Source: Guadua angustifolia
Taxonomy: Eukaryota; Streptophyta; Magnoliopsida; Poales; Poaceae
NCBI GenBank assembly: GCA_036346375.1
Contig: CM070512.1
Coordinates: 35,572,466-35,636,465, forward strand
Direction: 5' to 3'
Length of the DNA: 64,000 nt
A model generated the notes under the pieces. The model was not told the origin of the DNA. It saw only the letters and a list, made by a program, of their open reading frames with translations, and searched no databases. The position numbers and the translations under genes were made by a program. The stretch's first letter is position 1, and each line of letters begins with the position of its first letter. Below are positions 43,784 to 55,690 of this stretch, one piece after another.

Positions 43784-44022
43784 TGTTGAATAATTAATTG
43801 GTCGTTGTAGATCAATCACAATGCGAAACTAGAATATTAAGAATACCCTAAGAACAATTACAGAATAGATAAACACAAAATATAGATGATTTCAACTCCT
43901 TTTCTCTTTATTGGTTGTAGATTGATTCTATTATACAATGGATTGCTATATTTATACCCAAAACACCTCAGGGTAGTTTCAGAATTATCCACCAAAACCA
44001 AGAGTCCGGTGATATATCGACA
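43784..44022 (-). mobile_element. 3' LTR of a Ty1/copia element
   Basis: On the minus strand starts TGTCGATATATCACCGG right after a GAAGGGGAG polypurine tract (44023-44033), has a TATA-like GGGTATAAATATAGC, and ends AATTATTCAACA near 43784. The order polyprotein end, polypurine tract, LTR is canonical. The left edge is inferred from the CAACA end. Confidence 0.6.
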
Positions 44023-44033
44023 CTCCCCTTCAG

Positions 44034-44970
44034 TGAATACCACATAATGCATATGTTTCATAAAAAACTTCACCCAAAAACCCAATGGAAACAAAAAGAT
44101 GGAAAAAGAGTACATTGCCTCCGCATATTGTGTTACACTTGTTGTTGCCTCAATAAAAGCCTTCATGTAAGAAAACTTCAGGAAAACACACTAAGGGAGA
44201 AAGAGTGCAACTTATAATCTTCTGGATTATGGTAGTTTCGTCAGAATCATAGTACGAGTTATGGTTAAGGGATTTACTCTCCTAAACTCTGCATATCACT
44301 ATATCTGCTTATTCTAATGCCACGAACATATATTTGGAAACTGGATGCTAGCAAAGAATTAATCAATAAATCAACTAGATTTTTATAGGACTTAGTTTAC
44401 ATGATCTTTACATCACTATTTTTCTGTAGTTCATGATGATAGAGAAGTTTGCAGGAATGTGCTTCGTGATATTGTCCTTTACATAATCTATTTACATTTG
44501 TGCAACACAAGCAATATTATATTCATGATAATTGTGGGGGTATTGACATTGTTAATACCACATGACTTTCGAATATGGTTAATCACATGTCTTAGCCAAA
44601 ACATTCCTGTGAGGCTTCATATAATGTTATTATATATATCTGAGTGGTTGGTAGAGGTAGCTACCAATATTTGCTTAAAAGACTGCTAAAAATAGTTGTA
44701 CCATAGGAAGGAAATGAAAATCTAGTATGAGATTTGGCACTATGGGGATCAAACAGATAGCCACCATTTATATATCCACTATGGTTGAGTCTTAGTCCTT
44801 TCATTAAAATAAGCTAAGATCATGTGTGCCTTGTAGATATTTCAGTAAAGTCTTGACACTAACTCAATAACTTCTGGTTGGATCTACACTATGTCTATCT
44901 AATAAATTTACTGCAAATGCAATATCAGACTTGGTTCCGACTCCAAGAAAAAATATGAAATATGATACGG
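44034..44970 (-). pseudogene. Ty1/copia polyprotein C-terminus (RNase H)
   Basis: Minus-strand peptides, with frequent stops, match the copia RNase H: GVGTKSDIAFAVNLLDRHS (44960-44900), LLKYLQGTHDLSLF (44860-44820), DSTIVGYINGGYLFDPHSAKS (44790-44735, where G replaces the catalytic Asp of 'ADAGYL'), LYEASQECFG (44630-44600), and HHELQKNSDVKI then KNLVDLLINSL and RGIRISRYSDMQSL nearer the end. Only this 3' part is present; nothing 5' remains to the right. Highly decayed. Confidence 0.8.
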
Positions 44971-45015
44971 GATAAACGATATCCGTATGTATCTGCTCCG
45001 ATTGCACCCTAGGGC
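44945..45015. mobile_element. hAT-like element end (relic)
   Basis: In reverse it reads TAGGGTGCAATCGGAGCAGA followed by CATACGGATATCG, like the TAGGGGTGCAATCAG end at 14561. Only one end is present. Confidence 0.4.
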
Positions 45016-45194
45016 TAGCTTCTCATTTCGTTAGACTTGCTATGTCCAAAGTTTACCTTGCCTTAACTAAATGATCCAATCCTAATAGAACAATTTCTAC
45101 TTTATTTGAATTTGTTATGTTTTCTTTGTCTGGTATCTACTACTATAGGTGGTTATTTCTCTCTAGGAAAAAAACTTATCTTGACGTCTATGCA

Positions 45195-45380
45195 CTACTC
45201 CCTTCCGTCACAAAAGAACATTATTTTAGGATCTAAAAAGTCAAACTTTTTAAAATTTGGCTATCAATATCATTTTCAATATTTATATTAAACACATAAA
45301 CATAGTATATGTAGTTTTTCTTGAAAAGATCTCTCATAAAAAATATAATTTCATTATGTTTTATAAAACTATTTTTAGGT
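45195..45380. mobile_element. Stowaway-like MITE relic
   Basis: TACTCCCTTCCGTCACAAAA at 45197 resembles the Stowaway terminus TACTCCCTCCGT. The AT-rich body resembles 60520-60640. No matching right end is seen. Confidence 0.45.
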
Positions 45381-46616
45381 GCGAGGGTGTGGGTCTAGAA
45401 TAGAGGTGAGAGGGTGAGGTTTGAGATTTTATTCGTAGTATTTTCTTCAACTGTAGTGGCAAAGTCAAACCTCAACCCACCAAAGCCGTGGAAGTTACGT
45501 TAGATCAGCCTTCGCTTTAACTTCTCCTAGTGTAAATGGGTTGCTGGTTTTGATAGCAGAAAAAACTATTGTTTGGGACAGCTTCCAACATTCAGATGGG
45601 AGAAGCCAAAGGTGACATGGTCCCAAACAAGGCTGTAGTCTAACTTAGTAACGAAGCTAGCTGTTCCATTTGTTTATCCAAACATCAGCAGCTCCTGCGC
45701 AGTTCTCAAATAAGCAATTCGGTCTCGTGGACCAGATTGCGGAGTGATTAAGTCCATATATACCCGTAGAAAATTATGCAATCAAGTCCACATACCTGTA
45801 CTAATGAATGTGACACCTAACCTATTCACAAACAGGGAGAAAAAAAACATAGGTTGGGACTTAGTATGATTTACATTTAGGAGTGGTTTACTATATATAC
45901 CTAGGATTGCGGTGAGATGAGGTACTATCGTGAACGGCCACATCCAAAACTAACAATGCGTGAAATGGAGTTTTCTGAGTCTACCGTGGTACCAACTGGC
46001 TCGGCAAAAAATGTGTCAAAAAGAACAGTGTGTGAAATCGAGTTGTCCGAGTCTATCGCCGTACCAAAGGGAGCCTAGCCATAATACCTGTTCGTCGGCG
46101 AAACTAGCCTCTATCTTTTATTTGGACTGGCAAAAAATGTGTCATCTGTTCCTTACAACCCTGTAGGGTCGCCGCTGCTGCTGCTGCTCTTGTTTGTCAA
46201 TGCAGATGTCAATTCTTGCCATCGTCAATATCAATCCATAGTGATCATCATATGCATGTGAGCTTGTGAGCATTTATTCAGAAAACATAGACATCTGCTC
46301 AGTCGCACAACTAACAAGCAACGTGTGACCTTGACAGCATGTGCAACAAATGGTGGTCCAAGCTCCAAAGCAGATAACTGTTTGTCGAGCGACATCAAAA
46401 TTTGATTGAGAGTTCAGATCGACCATGTATAATTGGTTTATATAGAAGTCGGATTGGATGCGAGAGGTTATTTTCTGCTTTCAAAATTATGTCAGTGTGC
46501 GAAGAACTTTCGTTTTTTGTTCTCTACTTTTTTCAATCAGTAGAATGGTGGTAATTATGATTCCTCTGTTTTTTTTTTCAACAAATGACTTTGTGGCGAA
46601 ATTGAAGCTTCTGTGA
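45381..46616. other. Spacer with small repeats
   Basis: No gene supported. A MITE-like fragment (ATTGTTTGGGACAGC .. TCCCAAACAAGGC) is at 45568-45640. A direct repeat of about 50 nt is at 45956-46020 and 46028-46075 (G(C/T)GTGAAAT(G/C)GAGTT.TC.GAGTCTA). A (GCT)5 run lies at about 46173. 46190-46616 is ordinary intergenic sequence. Confidence 0.4.
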
Positions 46617-47260
46617 AGCTACGATTGACCAAAAATTCTAAACTATTCTTACTCAAGGCAATAAACTTCTCTTATGACAGCCCAATACAAGTTTCCCAAA
46701 GAATTCCCAAACAATTTACCTTTGATAAATGCAACAGAGGAAAGTTTCAGGTGCAAGCTTGGAATTTAGACAGGACAAATATTCAGAAATCTCATGTCTC
46801 AACCATCCATTTCCTGCGCACCAAGTTGCAAGGAGTAGAGCCTTTTAGAAAAAGTTAAACTATGCACTATCGGAGTGCGATTGCAGTACTCCAAATAAAG
46901 GGGAGACATCTTATGGAAACCATCGATCTGGTGTTAGCATGCTAATTGCCTTCATCAATCCAGGTATGAAACAGGTATGGATCTTATTTTTCTAAAAAAA
47001 AATCCAATTTACTTTATATTGTCTATATTATCCATGTGTTCCCAGATCATTAACAATCCAAATTAATGAAAAGCCTACACATTCTCACAATCATGCCTAT
47101 CCAATTATTCATTCATATATCCTCCAAAATAAGCAACCAAACACTGCAGTACGCTACCCATCAACCATGCAAAATATGAACGCTGAAAAGGCGAGAAATC
47201 CAACCTAAATCTTGAAAAATCCAGCAAAGACTAACACAAGTTGGCATGATGAAGGATAGT
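46617..47260 (+). repeat. Duplicated non-TE segment, copy 1
   Basis: Aligns with 47386-47543 continued at 58518-59040. Shared anchors are ATTGACCA/ATTGTCCA, CAAACAATTTACCTTTGATAAATG, GACAAATATTC, TCAACCATCCA, GTGTTCCCAGATCAT and AATCCAACCTAAATCTT. The 81-aa frame at 46613-46858 is not a recognised protein. The segment matches the downstream flank of the probable host gene at 59.3-59.7 kb, so it is a local tandem duplication. Confidence 0.7.
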
Positions 47261-47385
47261 GCATTAGGACTAGGTGTGTGAAGTACTTCAGTTGTTTGGT
47301 TCCTACAGTTTTTTTAGCTGGTACAGTGATATATAATATTAATGTACTCCGGGTTGTCAACATAGCACTTATTTGAATCTATAAT

Positions 47386-47543
47386 TGTCCAGTAATTCTA
47401 GCCTGCAAGTACCTAATCTAACTCAACATACACTTCTTCATGACATTCCAACACGATTTTGTTAAAATATTTGCAAACAACTTATCTTTGACAAATGTGG
47501 CATGTGTATATGTAAGAAAGTTCTAAATGGCGCTTTGAATCTT
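47386..47543 (+). repeat. Duplicated segment, copy 2 left part, ending in the LINE target duplication
   Basis: Homologous to 46617-46775. It ends with CGCTTTGAATCTT (47531-47543), which recurs at 58518-58530 where the segment resumes. The last CTT merges with the poly-T. Confidence 0.75.
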
Positions 47544-47762
47544 TTTTTTTTGAAATGGCAGCAAGAGAATTGCTGCAATTTTATATGAAGGAAAGGAAAA
47601 GTTGGGTCCTGTTTTTTAAAGAAAAAACCGGACCCGTAAAAAAACCTCACAACTGGCCAAGACTACGAAAAAACCAGAGAAAAAAACAACTAAAAAACAG
47701 GAAAACCCTCCTGAACTAAAGAAAAACACTGAAAAAGAAAGGACACGGGGCCTTGTTCATAG

Positions 47763-50700
47763 ATTTCAACGATAAGGCAAAGTCCTGGGTAAGCACCGCA
47801 TCCTTATCACCATTGCCACCTGCTCTGGCATTCTCTCAACCCCTTGGAAAATACGTTGGTTTCTTTCAAGCCATAAGTTCCACCAGAAATAGATTAGTAG
47901 GCCATCCATTTGACATCGACTGTCTTTGTCACTTTGGGCTCTTAGCCTACGCCACCACGCGTATACCGAACCATCATGATTCAGGTTCTGGCACCGCTCC
48001 AACTTCCCCCATCATAAAAGCAAATTCCAGACTTGCATGGCGAAGGGGCAATCTTTGCAGAGGTGTCTCGGAGTTTCCTGTTCCATGTTGCAAAGGCCAC
48101 ATATTGCGTTACAAGGCCATCCTTTCTTGGTCATATTATCAGCCGTTAAGATTTTGTTGTGAAGCAGTGTCCACGCAAAGAACCGGTATTTAGGCTCAGC
48201 TTTCGCCTTCCATATCGGGCCTATCTTCATCTTACAGTAAACCATGTGAAATTGGGCGAGGTATGCGCTCTTTGCTGAATATTGGCCATCAGGAGTCCAA
48301 CGCTAAGTTATTTGATCTTCATCCTCTACGTCCCTATCTATTCGACGTATTGCTTCGAAGAGAGTGACGTATTCCTTGATTTCTATTACTGAGTTTGCCG
48401 GGTTGCAAAAGCGGATCCAGTAATTATCTGTCAAGGCCCTGTGGACAGAGATGTTCTTTCTTTTCGCGTTGTGGAAGAGGTTCGGTGCAATGCTTTTAGG
48501 TGCTTGCCCTTCTATCCAGCTTGATCTCCAAAAGTCCGCTAGTCTACCATTTCCAACCTTGACAACCGTGGAGGCATTGAAAAGAGCTACATCAGTTTTA
48601 TCACATAGTAGCTCAAGTCCCGTCTAGGCTCTTTCGTTGTTTTTCCATCTAAACCAGAGCCAGCGAAGCCTAAGCGCTCTGGCGAAACGTTCTAGGTCTT
48701 TGATACCAAGCCCTCCTTTGCCTTTTGGAGTGCAGGTGACCGGCCATTTGATCAGGCAGTGCCCCCCGCTACAGAGAAAACTTCTTCTTAATTTATCGAT
48801 GCATCGGATTAACCACTTTTGAGCCAGAAAGACCGTCATATGATATATCGGTTGTGCCGTTAATACCGAATTAACCAGGGTTTCCCTTCCGGCCGTGGAG
48901 AGAAATTTACTTTGCCATCCAGCTAGCTTGCTACTTATTTTTTCAATCAGAGGCTGAATTTCGATCTTTCTCAGGTGCCTAGTATGCAAAGGCAGACCAA
49001 GATACTTCCCTGGGAAGGCTGACAGTTTCCCCGGGAAAACATTCAATAAGTTTTGCATGAGGTCATCTTGGCATCTGATCGGGTAAATTTCCGTTTTGGC
49101 TATATTGATTTTTAAGCCTGAGGACCTTCCAAAAATATCCATAATACGGCCAAGGGCTGTCAGCTCTTGCACATCCGCATTTAAAAATATCCCCGCATCG
49201 TCGGCGTATAAAGAACACCTTAGCCTTGCATTTGCTAGTAGAACAGGCTTGAGGATCCCATGTCTTGCAGCTAGTTCGAGAATATTTTGAAGAGGGTCGA
49301 TTGCAAGGATGAAGAGGAGGGGGGATAAAGGGTCTCCTGCTGCACTTACGTGCATGTCTAATTGTCTTCGCCGGTTGGCCATTGATCAGATCCGTGATTT
49401 ATGATGTCTCCGAGAATTGCAGCCACCCATTCTCGCCATTTCGGCCAAACCGATAGCTTGAAGCACCTCAAGAAGATAAGCCCAATTTAGCGAGTCAAAG
49501 GCTTTTGATATATCTAGCTTGATAAAAAGAGTCGGCACTTGGTCTTTATGCAGTTGTCGGATTACACTTTGGACATATAAAAAGTTGTCATGGATGCATA
49601 TCTTCTTTATAAAAGCATTCTGTGAGACTGAGACCAACTCTTCTAGCTTGGGTGCAAGCCTGTTAGCCAGGATTTTGGTGACAATCTTCATGAAGCTGTT
49701 AATGAGGCTAATCGGCCTGAAGCATTCCAATCTATCTGCGTTCTCAATTTTGGGAAGAAGGATAATGTTTGCTTTGTTTAATCTGTGCAGATTCTCATGA
49801 CGGAGATTGAAAAGTCCTTTATTGCCTCCACCAGTGTCGGTTTTGATGATGTGAAGGCATGTCTTGTAGAAGAGGCCAATGTAGACATCAGTCCCCAGCG
49901 CTTTTTGTGTCAGTAGCTCTGATGGTTGAAGTCACTTCATTATTTGTGATAAAAGTCTCTAGCTCACCGAGGTCTCTCATGTGTAGCCCAATGACTCCCA
50001 ACGGAGAGCTTTATCTCTAACACCGTGTCGCCCAAAACCTTATTGAAATAGTCGTGAGCTTCTTTAAGCTTATCTTGTCAGTTCAGACATCACTCTATCT
50101 TCTTTCTCAAGTACTTGAATCAAATTTCTTCTTCGTCTTGCGCTGGCCATCAGGTGGAAATAGCGCGTGTTGAAATCCCCCAGTCTAATTCTTGTTAGTC
50201 TTGAGTGTTGTCTCGCTCTTGATTTTTGTACTGCAGCAAGGCCAAGCAGTTTGGTTTTGAGAATTTTCCGGAGGTTAAGTTCATTTTGGGATAATGGACA
50301 TCTTTCTTGCAAGCATTCTAGGATTGTGATTGTGACCTGAATCAAGGCAGTTTGAATTGCTATGTTTGCGAAAATTTTCCTCCTCCAAATCTTAAGGGCC
50401 TTAGCTGTTCTATTCATTTTGACATGCAATCTTAGCAAAGTATCCGATGTGTGGACAGGCTGATTCCAGGAGTGCGCAACCGTTTCCAGGAATCCCGGCA
50501 ATGATGTCCAGCAGGCTTCGAAGCGAAAACCCCTGAAGTATTCAACGGTTGTCTCCCCTTGCAATAGGAGGGGGCAATGATCTGACGTCATGGTTGCCAA
50601 AGCGCATAGATCCGCGCTTGGGAAGGCCTCATGCCATTCTGTTGTTGCGAAGCATCTGTCGATTCTTGTCATAGTGGGTTGCTCTTGTTCATTTGACCAT

Positions 50701-51274
50701 GTGAAACGACGTCCCTGTAGGTCGATTTCCAAAAGCTGCATTCTATTGATACTCTGGTTGAAGCGTTGCATCATTCCCCTATTAATCGAACCTCTGTTCT
50801 TGTCGGTCACGCGTCTGATGAGATTGAAGTCCCCCACAATCAACCAAGCAGGAAGGACCATGTCACTCAGAGTTTCTAATTCCGTGAGAAAGCTTCTCTT
50901 TTCTTCATCCAATTGGGGGCCATAAACCCCGTTAATGTCCCATGCCGACGCGTCACTTCTCGATGTTAAAGTGGCCGAGATTGTATTGGTTGTGGCTTTA
51001 GGATTTTGAAGCTCATATAGATCATCCAAAACCGCAAGGAGGATCCCACCGGAGGTTCCATTGGAGGGAATGCATATGGTCTGGCTGGCTAGTCTCGCCC
51101 CAAAGTTTCATTTAGCAAGCCTCTACTCCAGTTGGATATTTTTGTTTCCTGCAGACATACAATTGTAGCACCCGTTGATCGGATCAGTTGCTTGGTGCTC
51201 TCCCTCTTTGCTGGGTTATTTAGACCCCTAACATTCCATGAGAGAATCGTGCAATTTGATGACATTGAACACAA
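47763..51274 (-). pseudogene. LINE ORF2: endonuclease, reverse transcriptase, zinc-finger RVT domain
   Basis: Endonuclease: LSWNVRGLNNPAKR and VCLQETK (51260-51150), then after a frameshift NGVYGPQ, WLIVGDFNLIRR, GRRFTWSNEQEQPTMTRIDR and SDHCPLLL (51029-50070). RT: FRPISLINSFMKIVTKILANR and FIKLDISKAFDSLNW (49730-49490), AGDPLSPLLFILAIDP, then SLYADDAGIFL (YADD active site, about 49205) and KYLGLPLHTRHLRK (48998-48960). zf-RVT: KYRFFAWTLLHNKILTADN and CGLCNMEQETPRHLCKDCP (48180-48040). The frame then ends at 47763. At least five frameshifts or stops (near 51080, 50070, 49385, 48624, 48010) inactivate it. ORF2 carries nicking and target-primed reverse transcription in L1 elements. Confidence 0.88.
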
Positions 51275-51775
51275 GTAATTCTACTGGTAGACAACTGGTA
51301 ATTTCTTGAGAGTAACATTGAACACAAGTAATTCCATGAGAGTAATTCAACATCATACGGCATTCGGTGCGACATAACTGGTAAACCACCATTCGGACAG
51401 TAAACAAGAACCATCCGGATTGATGGATTGTTGACACTAAGAGTCCCGAACCATAGGACATACATCACATACAAACAGGAAACTGACACCAACGAGTTAC
51501 AGCAACTAAAGGAACATGACCCAGGCGTACTGACCCTTAAATCAACAGCAATTATATCAAGCGCATTACAAGGTTCATCATTCCTGTTGGAATTGACACG
51601 AAATGCCGCAGCTATTGATGGATCGCTAGGAGCCTGCGCCAACTCACTTTGATGTGTGAGAAGAAAATGCGAGCTCCGCTTTCGGGGAACGACCAGGCCT
51701 TCAGGAGTCTGCGCTAACTCAATTCGAGACATGAGAAAGAAAATGCATACTCCTCCACTGGGACGCCTCCCGCCT

Positions 51776-52262
51776 TTACTCCTTCTGGCTCGAGACTTCC
51801 CCAACCGCCTGGATTGCTTTGTAATCCTTCTTCTTGCCTTGAAGCTTGATCTTGCCCTGATTAACCAGCTCAAGGATCGCTTCCATCGTCCCCTTACTGG
51901 CCAGTTGTTCAAAGAGATCAACATGTGAGTCATCAGCATGTGAGAGTTGCTGTTGTGCTGGTGGGGAGAGATTTTTGAGTTTTGTCGCTAGCAATTCCTG
52001 GGCTAACTGAATTGGTCCCCTCTTGGTCCCTATTCTTGTTTTAGCATTTGCAGCCAATCTGGAACTCCTCCTTTGGATGCCGCCTATAGGACTTGCTGTG
52101 TGGGAGCTTCTTTTTTGGGCACAGCTTATGGGACTTGAGCACTGTTTTTCCTCATTTGGGGAGTGAAGTTGTTTAGGCAGGGTGGTGACTGTATGATAGG
52201 GGTTGCTAGACTGTGTGAGACTGCCACAATGAAATTCTCTAGGCCTAGTTGGTTGTTAGATA
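51776..52262 (-). pseudogene. LINE ORF1 C-terminal part
   Basis: The frame 52057-51776 (93 aa) starts within RRSSRLAANAKTRIG and continues QLAQELLATKLKNL and ELVNQGKIKLQGKKK, the C-terminal tail seen in grass LINE ORF1 proteins of the zinc-knuckle/DUF4283 type. It stops 500 nt upstream of the ORF2 start. Upstream (52262-52060) the frame reads NNQLGLENFIVAVSHSLATP and stops near 52130. It is contiguous, across solo LTR B, with SQLSHQDIS at about 55502-55530. Confidence 0.7.
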
Positions 52263-55200
52263 TGTAATACCGCAAATCGTTTTTCCAGGGGTTTTTGGCC
52301 GGAATTGTGTTCGTTTTCTTAAATTCAAAGATTTATTTTGAAGGGCAAAAGATTTGGTCGTTTTGCATTTTTAAGTATCTTAATGGAAGGTTTTGTGTTG
52401 TGCCGAATGCTTATCGGAACGGGTGTTTTCTTCCGAGATGTATAGTTGGCGGGAAGTTTGTTTTCTCGTTATTTGTCATTTCGCGCCAAGAATTTGAAAA
52501 TTTTTTGGTTCGCGATAAGGGTTAAAAGATGGATTTTTGTTTTGGGGGGTGTTTTGGGATTTTCCATCCCCACCTAACCACACCTCCTTCTCTTTCCTTT
52601 GTGTGGCTGTCCATTCTCTTGCTTGGCCGATTTTTCCCACGCATTTGCTCCTCCGACTCCCCCATGTTCCTTTTTCCTGGCGCTTGCTTCCTGATGAGCA
52701 CCTCCCCGACCGAGCTTCTTCTTGTCACCTCCTCCCGTGAAATCTCCTCACTGCCGGCTTCTTCCGGCGCCTAGCTCCTCCCAGTCGCGCCTCTCCTCTG
52801 GCGCCTCCTCCTCTCTGCGACTGACCCCCTGGCTGCGCCCTCCCCCAGGTGCTGCCTCTGCGTCCCCAGTGCCGGTCGCCCGCCCCTGGCCGCGAGCCTG
52901 CTCCTTGTGCCGGGTCAAGGCCGCCTAACCCCTCCCTCCCGAGCAAGCAAGCAGAGATAGAAGAGCAAAGAACAATGTTCGACAAATAGCAGCCCAAAGA
53001 ACTGCTTTCTTCTTCCTTCCCCTTATGGTGAGTACTGCATGCAGCTAGATTGAGGGTTTAATTCATTGTGCATGCCAAGTGTTTGAGGGATTGCTCACAA
53101 AGGGCATGTCTCTATATTTTCTTTCCTTGTTTGTTACTATGTGGGACATGAGGATACCATATACTTGTCAATTCCTTTGAGTTGCTAGCACCAGCTTATG
53201 ATCTGGAGCATTACCTATTGAGCTTCTTAGATGGATCATTAGATAATGGGACGGAAAGTGTTCAGCTGAAGCTTGAAACATCCATCGCTTATCATGTTTC
53301 GGTGCAAATGATTCATGTGAAGATTGAGTCTAGCGGACAATTCTGGCGTACAGATTTCACCTCTTGAAGGATAACTAATTCTGTTATACCCCCCCCTTTG
53401 CAAAACATAAGGCTTATAGTGGCACTCATACAAAGTAATGAATGTTTTCCTGCTTGGTGCTTAATTAATTTATCCCTCTCCTTTCCAAGGCAAATATGGA
53501 AGTTAGTTTTGACATTTCATGCCATTCTATTCAACTGAGACATCCTGAGTCGAGGTGCATGGCGGTTTTATGCCCTAAATTTACATGTTTATATTGCTTA
53601 TCTAGCATCCATTTTTTGTTGTTTAGAGCAATATTTAGCATGCATAATACTTTTTGTATGGCTCAATACAATGGAGTGAGTTAAGAATTTTTTTTACTGC
53701 TTTTTGATTATGAGCATACAATTGAATATTAGCTTAATTTGTTAATGGTTATGCATAAGATCCCAAATTGAGAGAGTTGTCAGTGAGTTCTCCTATTATC
53801 AAGGTTTAAATGTCCGCTGTCTAGTGGGTTGTCCAGAGTTCCCATTAGTGGGAATTGGGACTGTTTTTAGCAAAAGTTGAGATTTCGTCATGCATTGAGG
53901 TACTGAGTCGGACCTTGACCCATTCTTGCGCGTAATGTTGTTTTCAGGGAGAGTGTCTTCGGGGGTGGTCACGACCCCGCGATGCCTCATGCGTCGGTAA
54001 AGGCAAGTGCAACTCCTAGAGCGTTGTTAGGATGTTAAATGCTTTGTTTGCGATAAGATTATGAAAATTCTAATGAAGTGATTATGTTTATTAGCATGTC
54101 TAGAAGTTGTTAGTATGGTGATGAGAATGGATGAATGTTAGCAAATTGGTAAGTTATTCAATTCCCATTTATTGCATTGCATTACTTAAATTGTACAAAC
54201 GAGTATGGTTAAGTTGATGCAAGTGTAGGAACAAGCTTGCACTATAATCACCTAGTTCATATCTCAGAATTTAATTTACTTCATAGAAATTATGTGATGC
54301 CTTTCCTGAATTTTATTCATGACTTTATTTACTCTCGAATGAATCAAATTGGGGAAATAGCAAGTTAATTGGTACTTCCATATTGGTTATGGCTATGTGT
54401 GGTGAAAAGAATGAGGATGAAATCCATTCACGCCAATTGCATAATTGCATTCATGATGGACGAGGCGTCCCATGTTGATGCGGGCCTCGTGCTCACCCGT
54501 AGTGAGCACAAAGTCCTACTCGTAGTCCCATTCATCGAGGTGAATGGGAGCGAGTCAAGAAGAGTAGGCCCGCCACGGATGGGTGGGATTGAGGTGCACA
54601 CCGACGGGTGTGCACTCACCATATACCCAGATACGCTTATGACAATGTGCATTAGGAGCATGCATGGTGCATTCATTGTTTTGATTCATGAGAAAAAGGG
54701 ATGAGAGCATAAAAGTATTGCATTGTGTGTTGAAATTGGTAAATGTTAATTGATGAGAAGGGGAAATGACAAGTTGAGGATTTAGTCGTGGATTCATCCT
54801 GGAACGATTATTGAGGCGTGAGTATGGTTTAGTTACGTTTCCGAGTTGTATGTGGTAAATGGGGATAGATATCGCTTTTTATCGGATGATTTCAGCTATA
54901 TTGGTTACATCAAAAGATGAAGTAGTTGTGCTCTTATGTTTGGTTGTATATGAATTCAAACTGTTTCTTTTATTTACGGATATCAATTAAAGAAACTTTT
55001 ACTTTATGTCTTGTAGCATTTATATTCTAGCCGAGTTCATTATTTTTTTATGCTCGATTATGCTTTCTTTGAGTCTTGGACTCACGCTTGTTTGTTTTCT
55101 TGTTTTAGGTACTTTGAAGCTGGCCTGCTGGGTTGGGAGTAGTAACACGCACACTTCGGCCTCCAAAGAATTGCTTAACCGATTCATTCATCTTGATGTA

Positions 55201-55496
55201 TCTAATAAGATTGTAATGTGTTATGCGTCGTGGTGGAGTTTATTAAATTCTATTGGTTTTGTGATTGGTTAACTAAGGACCTCGCTAGAATAATATCCTC
55301 ATCGCATTTGTTTTCTGTCTGCCGAGTGGATGTCCTGTTTTTCTAGAGAGGTCATGCCGAAATTTTCTAAATTTCGGTGACTTAGTTTTAATCTGGTTTG
55401 GGGAGTTCCAAGGTTGGTTCAATTTTTTTTTGTAGAGGTATGAGGTTTAGGGTCTTTTGGTAGCATTCGCGGTGCAGTTGGTGCCGGGGTGTTACA
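52263..55496 (+). mobile_element. Solo LTR B (3.23 kb) with AGATA duplication, inside LINE ORF1
   Basis: Starts TGTAATACCGCAAATCG and ends GTGCCGGGGTGTTACA; AGATA flanks both sides (52258-52262 and 55497-55501). It matches LTR A and the reverse of LTR C along its length. GC-rich leader is at 52560-52930. A splice donor-like ATGGTGAGT at 53026 and acceptor-like TTGTTTTAG at 55108 bracket about 2.1 kb. Frames inside (52529-52928) are not genes. Both edges and the duplication are intact, so this is a recombination product of a full element. Confidence 0.92.
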
Positions 55497-55501
55497 AGAT
55501 A

Positions 55502-55690
55502 TGTCTTGGTGTGAAAGCTGTGAATCATGAACCGCCGGAACATTAGAACCTGGTGGTGTCTGGGGGGTATCAGGTACTGGGTGGATAAGTGTTTGTCGAT
55601 GTGCGCCTCGCTGCGCCACGGAGAATCTCACTGTGAAGCAGAACAAAACCAAAAAACGACGACCAGAGGGATCGTGTAGGATACGCCATG
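55502..55690 (-). pseudogene. LINE ORF1 middle part, left of the inversion junction
   Basis: The minus strand reads RQTLIHPVPDTPQTPPGSN then VPAVHDSQLSHQDIS, the Pro/Ser-rich linker of ORF1, leading into LTR B. Beyond about 55650 the minus strand stops making sense, while the plus strand starts a C-rich leader. Confidence 0.6.

Larger units (their letters stand above)
47544..55690 (-). mobile_element. L1-type LINE, 3' segment (EN-RT-zf-RVT), interrupted by solo LTR B
   Basis: Minus-strand LINE with its A-tail (poly-T 47542-47551) and 3' UTR (47552-47760, GAAATGGCAGCAAG next to the tail, usual for grass LINEs). It contains ORF2 and the C-terminal part of ORF1. ORF1 is split by LTR B (52263-55496) and resumes at 55502, to about 55650. 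Near 55.6-55.75 kb the orientation flips, and the remainder (ORF1 N-terminal part) is on the plus strand. The 13-bp duplication at both outer edges shows a single insertion. Confidence 0.8.

Noticed and set aside
52522..52997. Possible short genes with hydrophobic N-termini in LTR B
   Set aside because: Same LTR leader region; C/T-rich composition gives leucine/serine-rich frames by chance.
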